This document shows positions 36,077-45,239 of a stretch of 64,000 nt of DNA, in pieces. Numbering within the stretch: position 1 is the stretch's first letter; each line of letters starts with the position of its first letter. The stretch covers positions 1 through 64,000 of the forward strand of contig CAZSLO010000021.1 of the NCBI GenBank assembly GCA_964608025.1, written 5' to 3'. Below the pieces are notes generated by a model. That model was not told where the DNA came from. It saw only the letters and a program-made list of their open reading frames with translations, and searched no databases. Made by a program: the position numbers and the translations under genes. The DNA is from CAZSLO01 sp964608025 (GTDB lineage Bacteria; Chloroflexota; Dehalococcoidia; Lucifugimonadales; CAJWER01).

Positions 36077-37444
36077 TTAGGAAGCACGTGGCAACGTGAA
36101 TGAAAAAGTGGAGCCCTCCCCAAGTTCACTATCTACATAGACCTGTCCTCCATGAGCAAGAACAATGTGCTTGACTATGGAAAGTCCTAAGCCAATTCCT
36201 TGGTCATGCCTAGACCGATCTACTTTGTAAAAACGTTCGAATAAATGGGGCAAATGTTCCGGGGAGATCCCATCCCCAGTGTTCGAAATGCGGATAGTCA
36301 CATATCTTTCATCAAACTCAGCATATATCGATATTTGACCCTGAGAAGGTGTGGATCTTATTGCGTTATCAATTAGATTAGTGAAAACTTGGCCAATCTT
36401 GCTGGACTCACATGACACTATTGGAATTTCGTCCCCGATTGTGACAGATAGGCTAATATTCTGGCTAATACCGGTGTCCTTAAATCCATCCAATATTTCT
36501 GTTGCAATTGTCGCAATGCTAACTGGCTGTAAATCCAGAATAGCCCGTCCGCTTTCAAGAATAGACAGCTCCAACAGTTCAGAGACCAAGGATTCCATTC
36601 GTACAACATCACGTTCGATTCTAGATAAGAAATCATAGGCCACATTTCGGTCTTCTAAAGCCCCATCACTAAGTGTTTCCACCAGAGATTTAATTGATGT
36701 GATAGGACTCCGCAATTCATGCGATACATTACTGACGAACTCACGACGTGTAGTCTCTAACTGACGAAACTGTGTAAGATCGTGAAGAGTTAGAAGCAAC
36801 CCGTCATCTAGTGGTGTAGCAATCGCACTGACCAAACGACGCTGATGTAATAGATCAATCTGCAACTGGCGTAATTCTTTCGTCTTAATCGAATCTAAAA
36901 CCAATGATTGAAGCTCATGGTTTCTTGCGATTTCAACGAGTGCAGTGCCTATAACATCGGTTCTACGGATATCCAGCATCAGCTGCGCTGCCTGGTTCAT
37001 CAATGAAATCCGGCCATCCTTATTGATAACAACAACACCATCAGCCATCGTATTTAGTACGGCACTTAGCTTATTACGTTCACCAGACATGTCATTAACT
37101 ACCGTCTGGGTCGCCTGTGCCATAAGATTGATCGCTATTAACAGATCGTGGGTATCATCGGTGACAAGGGACGTGCTTGTCTGGGAAAAATCCCCTGATG
37201 AAAAATTCTTTGCCGTATCCGCTATCTCCTTAATAGATACAACAGTACGACGAACAAGAAGATGTCCCAATACAGTTGATAGGGTTATCGCTAAGACACC
37301 CACTAAACCAATTGTTAGACCAATTTCACCGATGCCATCTGGTTCTACAATAAGACCTACAATTAATATAGAAAAGACACATAAAGCTACAACTACAGAA
37401 TGGGAAAGAGAGACCCGCCAGGCTAGTGACTTAAATAACTTCAT
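36077..37444 (-). CDS. phoR: Phosphate-regulon sensor histidine kinase PhoR
   Basis: Two membrane helices (about 12-33 and 41-62) have only a short outside loop, so it probably senses phosphate through PstSCAB-PhoU rather than directly. A HAMP-like segment (63-115) and a PAS domain (about 123-225, with ADGVVVINKDGRI) follow. The phosphoacceptor is H242 in FVSNVSHELRSPITS. The ATPase domain has NLIDNAI, GDGISPEHLPHLFERF and GIGLGLSIVKH. The ATG overlaps the phoB stop as ATGA. It phosphorylates PhoB under phosphate limitation. Confidence 0.94.
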   Translation of the reverse strand: MKLFKSLAWRVSLSHSVVVALCVFSILIVGLIVEPDGIGEIGLTIGLVGVLAITLSTVLGHLLVRRTVVSIKEIADTAKNFSSGDFSQTSTSLVTDDTHDLLIAINLMAQATQTVVNDMSGERNKLSAVLNTMADGVVVINKDGRISLMNQAAQLMLDIRRTDVIGTALVEIARNHELQSLVLDSIKTKELRQLQIDLLHQRRLVSAIATPLDDGLLLTLHDLTQFRQLETTRREFVSNVSHELRSPITSIKSLVETLSDGALEDRNVAYDFLSRIERDVVRMESLVSELLELSILESGRAILDLQPVSIATIATEILDGFKDTGISQNISLSVTIGDEIPIVSCESSKIGQVFTNLIDNAIRSTPSQGQISIYAEFDERYVTIRISNTGDGISPEHLPHLFERFYKVDRSRHDQGIGLGLSIVKHIVLAHGGQVYVDSELGEGSTFSFTLPRAS

Positions 37445-38142
37445 CCTTCAAACCGGTATCCTACACCCCTTATAGTCACGATCCTCTTCGGATTACTAGG
37501 ATCGTTTTCGATTTTCTCTCTGATCCATCGAACATGGACATCAATAGTCCTTGTACCACCACCGAAATCCAATTCCCAAAGTTTCTCAAGAATCTGGTCG
37601 CGGGTGAATACCCGGCCTCTATGTGCCATAAGTAAAGCCAATACCGCAAAAGCTTTCGGTTTCATTGTTACAGGTTCGTTATCGAGAACAAGTGTGTGGC
37701 TTGCCGTATTTATCGACAGGTTACCGGATGTAATCCTTTCAGAGTGCGGGTTCCCGGATAACTTGGATCGAGGTCGTCGTAACATTGCCTTTACCCGAGC
37801 AAGAAGCTCTCTCATGCTGAAGGGTTTTACAACATAATCATCAGCCCCTAGCTCCAATCCTACTACCCGGTCCATCTCCTGGTCTTTGGCAGTAAGGAAC
37901 AATATAGGTACATCACTAACCTGTCGCAGGATTCTACAAACCTCAAACCCATCCAGTCCTGGTAGCATTACATCCAACACTAGTAAATCAGGTCTCTCCT
38001 CGCGAGCCTTACGCAACCCAGTCTCACCATCAGTTGCCGCAAGGGTACGATAGCCATCACGCTTAAGGTTGTATTCAATAGCAGCTAGGATATTCTCCTC
38101 ATCCTCTACCACCAACACTGACTTCCGTAATAAGGAAGTCAA
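37441..38142 (-). CDS. phoB: OmpR/PhoB-family response regulator
   Basis: The receiver domain has the acidic pair in VVEDEE, phosphorylation site D57 in LLVLDVMLPG, and K106 in VVKPFSM. The C-terminal winged helix (about 135-233) ends in RTIDVHVRWIREKIENDPSNPKRI-type sequence and GVGYRFEG, standard for the OmpR/PhoB class. The TTG start overlaps the stop of the upstream unknown gene as TTGA with AGGGA 9 bases before it. Location next to phoR and the pst operon supports assignment as the phosphate regulator. Confidence 0.94.
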   Translation of the reverse strand: MTSLLRKSVLVVEDEENILAAIEYNLKRDGYRTLAATDGETGLRKAREERPDLLVLDVMLPGLDGFEVCRILRQVSDVPILFLTAKDQEMDRVVGLELGADDYVVKPFSMRELLARVKAMLRRPRSKLSGNPHSERITSGNLSINTASHTLVLDNEPVTMKPKAFAVLALLMAHRGRVFTRDQILEKLWELDFGGGTRTIDVHVRWIREKIENDPSNPKRIVTIRGVGYRFEG

Positions 38143-39845
38143 GTTTCCAAATCCCTGAAAACGACACCGTCTTGTGGTAAAACTTTCCCTTGCAACAATA
38201 TTTCAATTTCCGATGCTATCGCCAACTGTGCAGTCCTGATAAACATATCCATGGTTGGTCCAACCAGCCTTGTCTCTATTCCATGAGTCCCAAATCCTAA
38301 CTCAAATTCATCCTTCACGTGTTTCTCAGGATCGCTGAAATAGTATGGTTCCGTATCGTCCAAAAATTCAGGCAATAAAAAATCGCCGTCATCATACAGT
38401 GATGTATTTGCGACTATAACTTTCGGGGATTCTGGGTGCTGAAACGGATCTCTGAACGGAACAACGAAATCACCGAGGAGTACATTTTCTCTCAGTATAG
38501 GAGCCCAGTGGGTTACGGAGTATGTTTCTCCGGGATCTACTACCGATTCGATTTGAGCTCTAACTGATTGGAATCTATGCCATTTCTTAAACTCACCCAA
38601 GTGATCCGGCAATGAACTTTGTGTCTTGTACTTCGAATCGTCACCACTTGCTCGGATGTCGTTGAAAACTGCGAACCAGTTCACATAATCGCGGCTGGCT
38701 CTGGAGATTCGCATCATCCCTTTGCCTCTGTGAGGAGATCGTGCATCAACAATTATCACATGTGGCATATTAGTACTTAGTTCTTGGACGAACTCTAAAG
38801 GAAACCCTTCTCTGGTATGTCTATCAGTCCTATGTGGCACAGAAAAACGATACGATTTGTGAGACTGTACGCGATCATACCTGACAGAGATACCCTCAGC
38901 TTTAAGACGATCAGAATTGGGTTCAACTACCCACTGCCGACCATATCTATCGTTCCCTACGACAACAATACTTCGACTGCTATTAGCCCTAAGTTTAATT
39001 ACAAACTGGAGAAAACATGCCGCTTCGAAACCCGCTCTTCTAGACTGTCTCTGTTGTTCATTACTCAACTTAAATTCGTAGGCCGGTAATTTCTTTGGGA
39101 AAGTCTTTAGAGACAGGAATGCCGGGTACAGGTCTAGTTTATTGGGGGGCGCATTGTCTAAATAATGGTACTCATACCAAAAACGGTTGAATTCCAAATC
39201 CCTCTGGATCGAATCTGTAAGATCGAATTTCCCACAGAGTGTAGCTTTGCGACGAAGGTCAATCTCTTCCAAAAGCTTATTGATTTCTTCATTTTTGAAT
39301 AAGTAATCAATAAGTAAAGGAGTTAGCGTCACTCCGTCCCCATTTTGCATATTAACAGAGGTCAGCCACTCACGGATTTTCCGGAATCTTATTTCCAATT
39401 CCGCATCACTATGATTGTTTGTAAACTTCTCAGCAGCGTCTATGTTCAAATCCAAACCGAGGTCTTCAGCCAATAGTAAAATCTTGGCTATTCGAGAACA
39501 TTTATGGATTAACGGCTTATCCAAATATTGAAGGATTTTGGAATAATCACCATCATTTCCTACAAGAGTTTTTATATACGATAACTCTTGAGATATGGCT
39601 AATTGATCCTCATCCCACCGTGAGTATAAATAACTCAATAAGATGGAAATATTTCCATCTTTTGCAATAAATTGACCCCATGACGATTCGGGATCCTTGA
39701 CAACATCAGAGAGAATCGACAATACCGTGAAAGCGAAATCGTCCTTCATTCGGAGCAAGGTTACGAGAGTAGATTCTATAATTTCACGGTCGATGGCTGA
39801 ACTGGAATCAGGACCAGATGATTTATTTGATCTTTCAGAATCCAT
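38139..39845 (-). CDS. Unrecognised 568-residue protein coupled to phoB
   Basis: I do not recognise a family. The first 260 residues look mostly alpha-helical and charged. The middle (about 280-400) has a predicted alpha/beta core with SIVVVGNDRYGRQWVVEP, then PHVIIVDARSPHRGKGMMRISRASRDYVNWF, where 'VVVG' and 'IIVDAR' look like buried strands of a nucleotide-type fold. The C-terminal third has acidic loops and no membrane segment or signal peptide, so the protein should be cytoplasmic. AGGA lies about 6 bases before the ATG. It overlaps the upstream Gfo/Idh gene by 11 bases and phoB by 4, so it is translated with phoBR. A role in phosphate sensing or response is inferred only from position. 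Confidence 0.85.
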   Translation of the reverse strand: MDSERSNKSSGPDSSSAIDREIIESTLVTLLRMKDDFAFTVLSILSDVVKDPESSWGQFIAKDGNISILLSYLYSRWDEDQLAISQELSYIKTLVGNDGDYSKILQYLDKPLIHKCSRIAKILLLAEDLGLDLNIDAAEKFTNNHSDAELEIRFRKIREWLTSVNMQNGDGVTLTPLLIDYLFKNEEINKLLEEIDLRRKATLCGKFDLTDSIQRDLEFNRFWYEYHYLDNAPPNKLDLYPAFLSLKTFPKKLPAYEFKLSNEQQRQSRRAGFEAACFLQFVIKLRANSSRSIVVVGNDRYGRQWVVEPNSDRLKAEGISVRYDRVQSHKSYRFSVPHRTDRHTREGFPLEFVQELSTNMPHVIIVDARSPHRGKGMMRISRASRDYVNWFAVFNDIRASGDDSKYKTQSSLPDHLGEFKKWHRFQSVRAQIESVVDPGETYSVTHWAPILRENVLLGDFVVPFRDPFQHPESPKVIVANTSLYDDGDFLLPEFLDDTEPYYFSDPEKHVKDEFELGFGTHGIETRLVGPTMDMFIRTAQLAIASEIEILLQGKVLPQDGVVFRDLET

Positions 39846-40989
39846 ATTCGTCCTGACGCCAAGTAGAGTAGGGGTTATCTCGATTCACCATAGGAAGATA
39901 CACCCGAGTTTTTAGCCGCTCGGATTCATGTACTGCCATAATCATCTCCAATGCTTTACGTCCATCCTCCCCACTGGAAACTCCTTCCACTTCTCGGTCC
40001 TCCCGTATGGCGTTTATCAATTCCGTTACCATCATGTGGTTACTCAAATGCGTACGTTCATTAGAATTACGCACAGTACCATCCGGCATCCGTTCCCAGT
40101 TTTCTATATATATACGCTCCCATTTCCCATCTGATTCACTAGGGATCCACTGGCCGTGTGGGTAAATATACATCTCACCACTTGGAGAATTCCGTATTGA
40201 GATCACGCCTGTTGTACCGTGTATTTCAAAACCAAAAGACCGGGAATGTCGGTCCGATCCCGGATCAGAAGGATGAGATTCGAAGTAGGCCGAGATACCA
40301 TTCTGGAACTTAAAATGTGCATCCACTCCATTTCCAGCTATTAGCCCAATCTCCTCATTTCCTTCATATATATCATCGACGGTCACAGCATGATTATTCT
40401 GCGTAACACTACCATGGACCCATTCAACTTCATCTCCCGCAAAATATCTTAGGCTATCCATCATATGGGTACCGAGAACCATAAGATCCATAGAACCTGC
40501 CCGCCGATCTTCCTTGCCCCGAGATTTGATTGTCCGTAAATCCCCTATAAGGCCATCATCTAGCAGTTTCTTGCCATGAATCTCATAAGCATTTACACGC
40601 CGATGTGCCACAACTACCCGTACACCATTTCGTGCACAGGATTCAAGCATGGAGTCAGCTTCAGAAAGTGAAGGCGCGAACGGTTTCTCGCATAAAATAC
40701 CCTTCACTTCAGCAGTCGCACTGGCGATAACCATCTCTTCATGGTTGCCCAACCATCTCGGGCATACGTTAACAAGATCCAGGTTTTCTTTATCAAGCAT
40801 CTCCCGATAGTCATCATATTCACGGGAAGCCCCACTCCGTTGAGCTGCGGCCTTTCTTCCATTGTTATCTGGATCAGCTATTGATACTACTTCTACATCT
40901 GGAGAATTTTTGTACGCGATGTCGAGGCTATGACCATAGTCTCCACGACCAGTATCACCAATTATCCCAGCACGGAGAATTGCTCCCAT
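39835..40989 (-). CDS. Gfo/Idh/MocA-family NAD(P)-dependent oxidoreductase
   Basis: The N-terminal Rossmann motif is AGIIGDTGRGDYGHSL, and the strand IADPDNNGRKAAA follows. The family motif EKPFAPSLSEAD (around residue 97) carries the catalytic lysine. The C-terminal alpha/beta domain has GTHMMDSLRYFAGD. Family members oxidise sugars, polyols or sugar derivatives. Its 3' end overlaps the unknown gene by 11 bases, placing it first in the phoBR transcript, but a phosphate role for it is not evident. It is one of five such genes in the window. Confidence 0.9.
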   Translation of the reverse strand: MGAILRAGIIGDTGRGDYGHSLDIAYKNSPDVEVVSIADPDNNGRKAAAQRSGASREYDDYREMLDKENLDLVNVCPRWLGNHEEMVIASATAEVKGILCEKPFAPSLSEADSMLESCARNGVRVVVAHRRVNAYEIHGKKLLDDGLIGDLRTIKSRGKEDRRAGSMDLMVLGTHMMDSLRYFAGDEVEWVHGSVTQNNHAVTVDDIYEGNEEIGLIAGNGVDAHFKFQNGISAYFESHPSDPGSDRHSRSFGFEIHGTTGVISIRNSPSGEMYIYPHGQWIPSESDGKWERIYIENWERMPDGTVRNSNERTHLSNHMMVTELINAIREDREVEGVSSGEDGRKALEMIMAVHESERLKTRVYLPMVNRDNPYSTWRQDEYGF

Positions 40990-41210
40990 TATGACCTTTT
41001 CCTAAATTGCTTAATAAGTTTTGCCGAATCATACTTGGCGAGAACACGGTGTCAAGCAAAAATTACGCTATATTGTGAATTTTTTATCGAATACCTATGT
41101 CATCGATCCAAGATAGGTGCGAGGTAACGATTACCGTAATTAATCCGATATATATTGATAGGTTCCATTATCGTTACCCATGATAGTGTCGGATTTCACA
41201 AACAACTTCA

Positions 41211-41239
41211 TTGCAGCTTGCGTTTGTCTCTGATATATT
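41211..41239 (+). promoter_or_regulatory. Candidate promoter of tRNA-Ser
   Basis: TATATT (41234-41239, 5/6 to TATAAT) lies 14 bases before the mature tRNA start. TTGCAG (41211-41216) stands 17 bases upstream of it but matches TTGACA only partly. Confidence 0.35.
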
Positions 41240-41252
41240 GGCGGGCCATGAA

Positions 41253-41344
41253 GGAGGGATCGCATAGTGGTCTAGTGCGGGCGCCTGCTAAGCGCTTAGG
41301 GGGTGAAAGCTCTCTCATGGGTTCGAATCCCATTCCCTCCGCCA
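41253..41344 (+). tRNA. tRNA-Ser (anticodon GCT)
   Basis: GGAGGGA (41253-41259) pairs with TCCCTCC (41334-41340) to form the acceptor stem, followed by G and an encoded CCA (41342-41344). The T arm has GGTTCGAATCC, and the anticodon loop CTGCTAA presents GCT, reading AGC and AGT. A long variable arm (class II) fits serine. The gene sits 26 bases before miaB. Confidence 0.95.
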
Positions 41345-41370
41345 GAAAACATTGACAACGAATATATAAA

Positions 41371-42651
41371 ATGCAGACCTATCATATCTGGACCATAGGA
41401 TGCCAGATGAACAAGGCCGATTCGGAGAGGCTTGAAAGTGCTCTTGGCCAAATGGGCCTCTCTGCCTCGGAATCAACCGATGGAGCGGATGTAGTAGTTC
41501 TAAATAGTTGTGTAGTAAGGCAAAGTGCTGAAGACCGAGTTAATGGCATGCTCGGTACGCTGAAACCCCAAAAACTAGAAAAACCAGACAAAATCATCGC
41601 ATTGATGGGATGCATGGTAGGCCCAAAGACCGATTCATTGGCGAACCGATTCCCTCAAGTTGATTTATTTATGCGACCCCAACAATTTGATCCTCTTATA
41701 AATCTGTTGGCTGATAGATTAGGGATTGACGCAGATGGATGCCTGGGACAGTTAACTGCCAGGCCCACGGTTGCTGCATACGTGCCAATTATTCATGGCT
41801 GCGATAAATTCTGTTCATTTTGTATAATACCGTACAGACGCGGACGTGAAGTTAGTCGGCCTGTGGATGAAATAGTACGAGAAGTCGAAATTCTAACCAC
41901 GCGTGGTGTGAGAGAAGTAACATTGTTGGGCCAAAATGTTGATTCTTATGGCCACGATTTGTCAGGAAACCAAGATCTTGGTTTACTACTAGCAGCCGTT
42001 AGTGAAGTTGAAGACCTTAAAAGGGTTCGATTCTTAACATCTCACCCGAACGACATGAGTGGCAATATTATTGATGCAGTTGCTAAACTCGACAAAGTCT
42101 GCGAACACATTAATTTACCGTTCCAGGCCGGGGATGACAAAGTGCTCTCCGACATGAGGCGTGGCTACACAAATTCCGAGTACAGAAAACTCGTTTACAA
42201 GATCAGAGACAGAATTCCAAGTGTTTCTATGAGCACCGATCTCATCGTCGGATTCTGTGGTGAAACTGATGTGCAATTTCAGCAAACTTTAGACATGATC
42301 AAAGATATCAAGTTCGACAAGATACACTCCGCTGCATACTCTACTCGGGAAGGTACCATAGCCAACCGCAACCAAGAGGACAACATACCTCTAGAAGAAA
42401 AGAAAGCTCGACTAAGAGCCATCGATGAACTACAAGCTGACATTCAGACGGAAATGAATCACAAATTATTGGACCAAACCGTAGAAGTACTAATTGAAGG
42501 ATTTAAGGACGGAACTCCTTACGGTAGAAACCGGAACGACAAACTTGTATATATATCTAACAAAGTTGACCGAATAGGAGAAATAGTCTCCGTCAAGATA
42601 GAAAAAACTACCCCATGGTCCCTCCGAGGGACTGCCCTATCAGCCGCATAG
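41371..42651 (+). CDS. miaB: tRNA-2-methylthio-N6-isopentenyladenosine synthase MiaB
   Basis: MiaB adds a methylthio group to position 37 of tRNAs that read U-starting codons. The N-terminal domain has three cysteines for the auxiliary 4Fe-4S cluster (C11 in GCQMN, C47, C81 in MGCM). The radical SAM cluster is C144, C148 and C151 in GCDKFCSFCIIPYRRGR. A C-terminal TRAM domain closes the 426-residue protein, whose length is normal. The domain order and the RGRE segment separate it from the related RimO and MtaB, though these are close relatives. The gene lies 9 bases before nadA. Confidence 0.92.
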   Translation: MQTYHIWTIGCQMNKADSERLESALGQMGLSASESTDGADVVVLNSCVVRQSAEDRVNGMLGTLKPQKLEKPDKIIALMGCMVGPKTDSLANRFPQVDLFMRPQQFDPLINLLADRLGIDADGCLGQLTARPTVAAYVPIIHGCDKFCSFCIIPYRRGREVSRPVDEIVREVEILTTRGVREVTLLGQNVDSYGHDLSGNQDLGLLLAAVSEVEDLKRVRFLTSHPNDMSGNIIDAVAKLDKVCEHINLPFQAGDDKVLSDMRRGYTNSEYRKLVYKIRDRIPSVSMSTDLIVGFCGETDVQFQQTLDMIKDIKFDKIHSAAYSTREGTIANRNQEDNIPLEEKKARLRAIDELQADIQTEMNHKLLDQTVEVLIEGFKDGTPYGRNRNDKLVYISNKVDRIGEIVSVKIEKTTPWSLRGTALSAA

Positions 42652-42660
42652 GAAAATAAA

Positions 42661-43866
42661 ATGATAGTCCAATTAAAAGAATCATCTATCCCAATCACCG
42701 AGATTGAACAATCCGCGTTCTGCCAGACAGACGATACCTTGAAAGCCAAGTCTTTGGAAGAAGAATTTAACTCAGGGGTACGATGGCAGAAACTCCCAAT
42801 TAACTATCTAAAAAAGACACCGGAAGAACTGGACCAGCAAATCTTGAAGGCCAAAGATAAGCTTGGGGATCGCCTAGTGATACTAGGGCACCACTACCAA
42901 CGCAACGAGATAATAAAATTCGCCGATTACAGGGGAGACTCATTTAAGCTTTCACAGTTCGCTGCTACTCAAGCGCAATCGGAGTACATAATTTTCTGTG
43001 GTGTTCATTTTATGGCTGAAACAGCTGACATTCTAAGTAGTAGCCACCAAAAAGTAATTCTCCCAAATCTGACAGCAGGATGCTCTATGGCAGATATGGC
43101 CAATATTGATGATGTCTTGGACTGCTGGGATGAACTCACTGAACTTCTCGGTGCAGATAGTGTCACACCAATTACTTACATGAACTCCACGGCTGCCATT
43201 AAAGCCCTGTGTGGACGAAACAACGGTATTGTTTGTACTTCCTCCAACGCCAAGGCATCCTTCGAGTGGGCTTTCCGCAAATCAGAACGAGTACTATTTT
43301 TGCCTGATCAACACCTAGGCAGAAATACCGCCTTTCAGCTTGGTATAAATCTAGATGAGATGGTGGTCTGGAACCCGTTCAAGCCTCTAGGCGGACTTAC
43401 AAAAGATGAACTAATCAAATCCAAGATGATTCTTTGGCAAGGCCATTGTTCAGTCCACACCAGGTTCTCCGTTGCCCAGATTGAAACAGCGAGGAAACAG
43501 TATCCAGACGTCAACGTAATCGTGCATCCAGAATGTTTTATGGAAGTTGTACAATCGGCCGACTTAAATGGCTCTACCGAGTTTATTTCCAAGACTATAG
43601 CCAATGCACCTTCTGGCAGTTCCTGGGCGGTTGGTACCGAGATTAGCCTTGTAAATCGTATCGCCCAAGAGAATCCCGATAAAACCGTTTTTTGCCTAGA
43701 CTCGGTCGTTTGTCCTTGTTCCACTATGTACCGAATTCACCCAGCCTACCTCTTGTGGATTCTAGATGGATTGAATGAAAATATAGTTGTGAACGAAATT
43801 AGTGTTGATGACCAGACTGCTAAAGAAGCCCGTATAGCCCTAGACCGAATGCTCTCAGTCATTTGA
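42661..43866 (+). CDS. nadA: Quinolinate synthase A
   Basis: NadA condenses iminoaspartate with dihydroxyacetone phosphate to quinolinate, using a 4Fe-4S cluster. The probable ligands are C113 (FCGVHFMAETADIL), C292 (HPECFMEVV) and a Cys in CLDSVVCPCSTM (about 345-353). The substrate motif LGHHYQR (75-81) is also present. The 401-residue form has an N-terminal extension of about 50 residues beyond the shortest homologues. It is 9 bases after miaB and 274 bases before nadC; nadB is not in the window, so iminoaspartate must come from elsewhere. Confidence 0.95.
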   Translation: MIVQLKESSIPITEIEQSAFCQTDDTLKAKSLEEEFNSGVRWQKLPINYLKKTPEELDQQILKAKDKLGDRLVILGHHYQRNEIIKFADYRGDSFKLSQFAATQAQSEYIIFCGVHFMAETADILSSSHQKVILPNLTAGCSMADMANIDDVLDCWDELTELLGADSVTPITYMNSTAAIKALCGRNNGIVCTSSNAKASFEWAFRKSERVLFLPDQHLGRNTAFQLGINLDEMVVWNPFKPLGGLTKDELIKSKMILWQGHCSVHTRFSVAQIETARKQYPDVNVIVHPECFMEVVQSADLNGSTEFISKTIANAPSGSSWAVGTEISLVNRIAQENPDKTVFCLDSVVCPCSTMYRIHPAYLLWILDGLNENIVVNEISVDDQTAKEARIALDRMLSVI

Positions 43867-44140
43867 TCTTTCTAAGCACAGCGTCTTCTGATTATTGTTA
43901 AAGAACCTGGTGTATGCCTTCACAGGTAGAACTCATTATCCACTTCAGAGTCCATGCCGCTGTTGTCACCACAAAATATTTCTTTACGTAATCGAGGTTC
44001 TTGGTTGATACAGTTGTTCTAATAGAAAACTCATATATATGAGACTCTCACCTGAATCGCAACACATTCAAAGATTAGATCTAACCGGATGATAAAATCT
44101 GCATCCAGTCAGATTCGGCTATATTTATCATGAGGCTACG

Positions 44141-45031
44141 GTGTTGATAAAATCACAGGAAATAGAATCTTTTCAAGTTGATGATTTTATAGAAAGAGCG
44201 CTAGCAGAAGATCTGGCATCGGGTGATCGAACAACGGAAGCACTCATACCACCAGACCAAATTGGCAGGGTGGTGATAATCGCTAAATCGGAAGGCATTC
44301 TGGCAGGTGTCCAGATCGCAATCTCCGTATGGTCACGACTCGACCCTAACATCAGTGTCATCTCTGCACTCCGAGATGGCTCATCACTACGCCCTGTCGA
44401 TTCGTCATCACACAATAATGGCAGCGTTATCGCTGAAATCGAGGGTGAAGTATCTACCCTCCTTAAAGGGGAACGTACTGCGATCAATATCCTTCAGCAC
44501 ATGAGTGGAATTGCAACCGAGACCCGTAAATTCGTAGATGCCGTAAAGGGACACGATGTACGAATAGTCGATACACGTAAGACTGCACCAGGTCTTAGAT
44601 CAATTCAGAAGTACGCAGTACGTATTGGGGGCGGTAGCAATCATAGACAAAACCTCGGAGACGGTGTCCTAATCAAAGACAACCATCTTGCAGCATTAAG
44701 CAATGAGGGTATTGGTCTAGTGGAAATTGTTCGGCGCGCGCGTTCCAACACTCCTCATACATTAAAAATCGAAGTAGAAGTAGAGACCATAGACCAAGTA
44801 TCGGAAGCCCTCTGTGCGCAGGCCGACATCTTGTTGCTAGATAACATGTCTATATCAACAATGCAAAAAGCAGTTAACTTAATCGATGGGCGCGCAATCA
44901 CAGAGGCATCTGGCAACGTTTCACTCGACAACGTTAGGGAAATAGCTGCAACCGGTGTAGATATGATATCTATAGGTCGACTTACACACTCTGTAAAGGC
45001 TCTTGACATGAGTCTTGAATTAATAAAATAG
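44141..45031 (+). CDS. nadC: Nicotinate-nucleotide pyrophosphorylase (carboxylating)
   Basis: NadC converts quinolinate and PRPP to nicotinate mononucleotide, CO2 and pyrophosphate. The family motifs ERTAINILQHMSGIAT, VDTRKTAPGLR and GGGSNHRQNLGDGVLIKDNH bind the phosphates and quinolinate. The 296-residue length is normal. The GTG start at 44141 is supported by GAGG 6 bases upstream. Together with nadA it gives most of de novo NAD synthesis. Confidence 0.95.
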   Translation: MLIKSQEIESFQVDDFIERALAEDLASGDRTTEALIPPDQIGRVVIIAKSEGILAGVQIAISVWSRLDPNISVISALRDGSSLRPVDSSSHNNGSVIAEIEGEVSTLLKGERTAINILQHMSGIATETRKFVDAVKGHDVRIVDTRKTAPGLRSIQKYAVRIGGGSNHRQNLGDGVLIKDNHLAALSNEGIGLVEIVRRARSNTPHTLKIEVEVETIDQVSEALCAQADILLLDNMSISTMQKAVNLIDGRAITEASGNVSLDNVREIAATGVDMISIGRLTHSVKALDMSLELIK

Positions 45032-45239
45032 GTTCGTATATTGACCGGATACAATGGTCTTAAATATTTTTATGCAGATACTATAGTTAGACCTACATTA
45101 GAGTTGCCGATACAACTAGTATTGCATCCGAATTGGTTGTGAATTTAATAATACAAATTGCTTCACCCCTGATCTAGTCTAGACAAAACTAATTTGTATT
45201 TTATCCCCATAAATCCTTTCTATTAATAGAGGCAATCTT

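Noticed and set aside
41155..41355. A 66-codon frame covering the tRNA-Ser gene
   Set aside because: The region is explained by the tRNA; the frame reads through the tRNA stems.
41253..42651. The idea that MiaB modifies the adjacent tRNA-Ser(GCT)
   Set aside because: MiaB acts on tRNAs reading U-starting codons; tRNA-Ser(GCT) reads AGC/AGT and is not an expected substrate, so the adjacency is probably chance.
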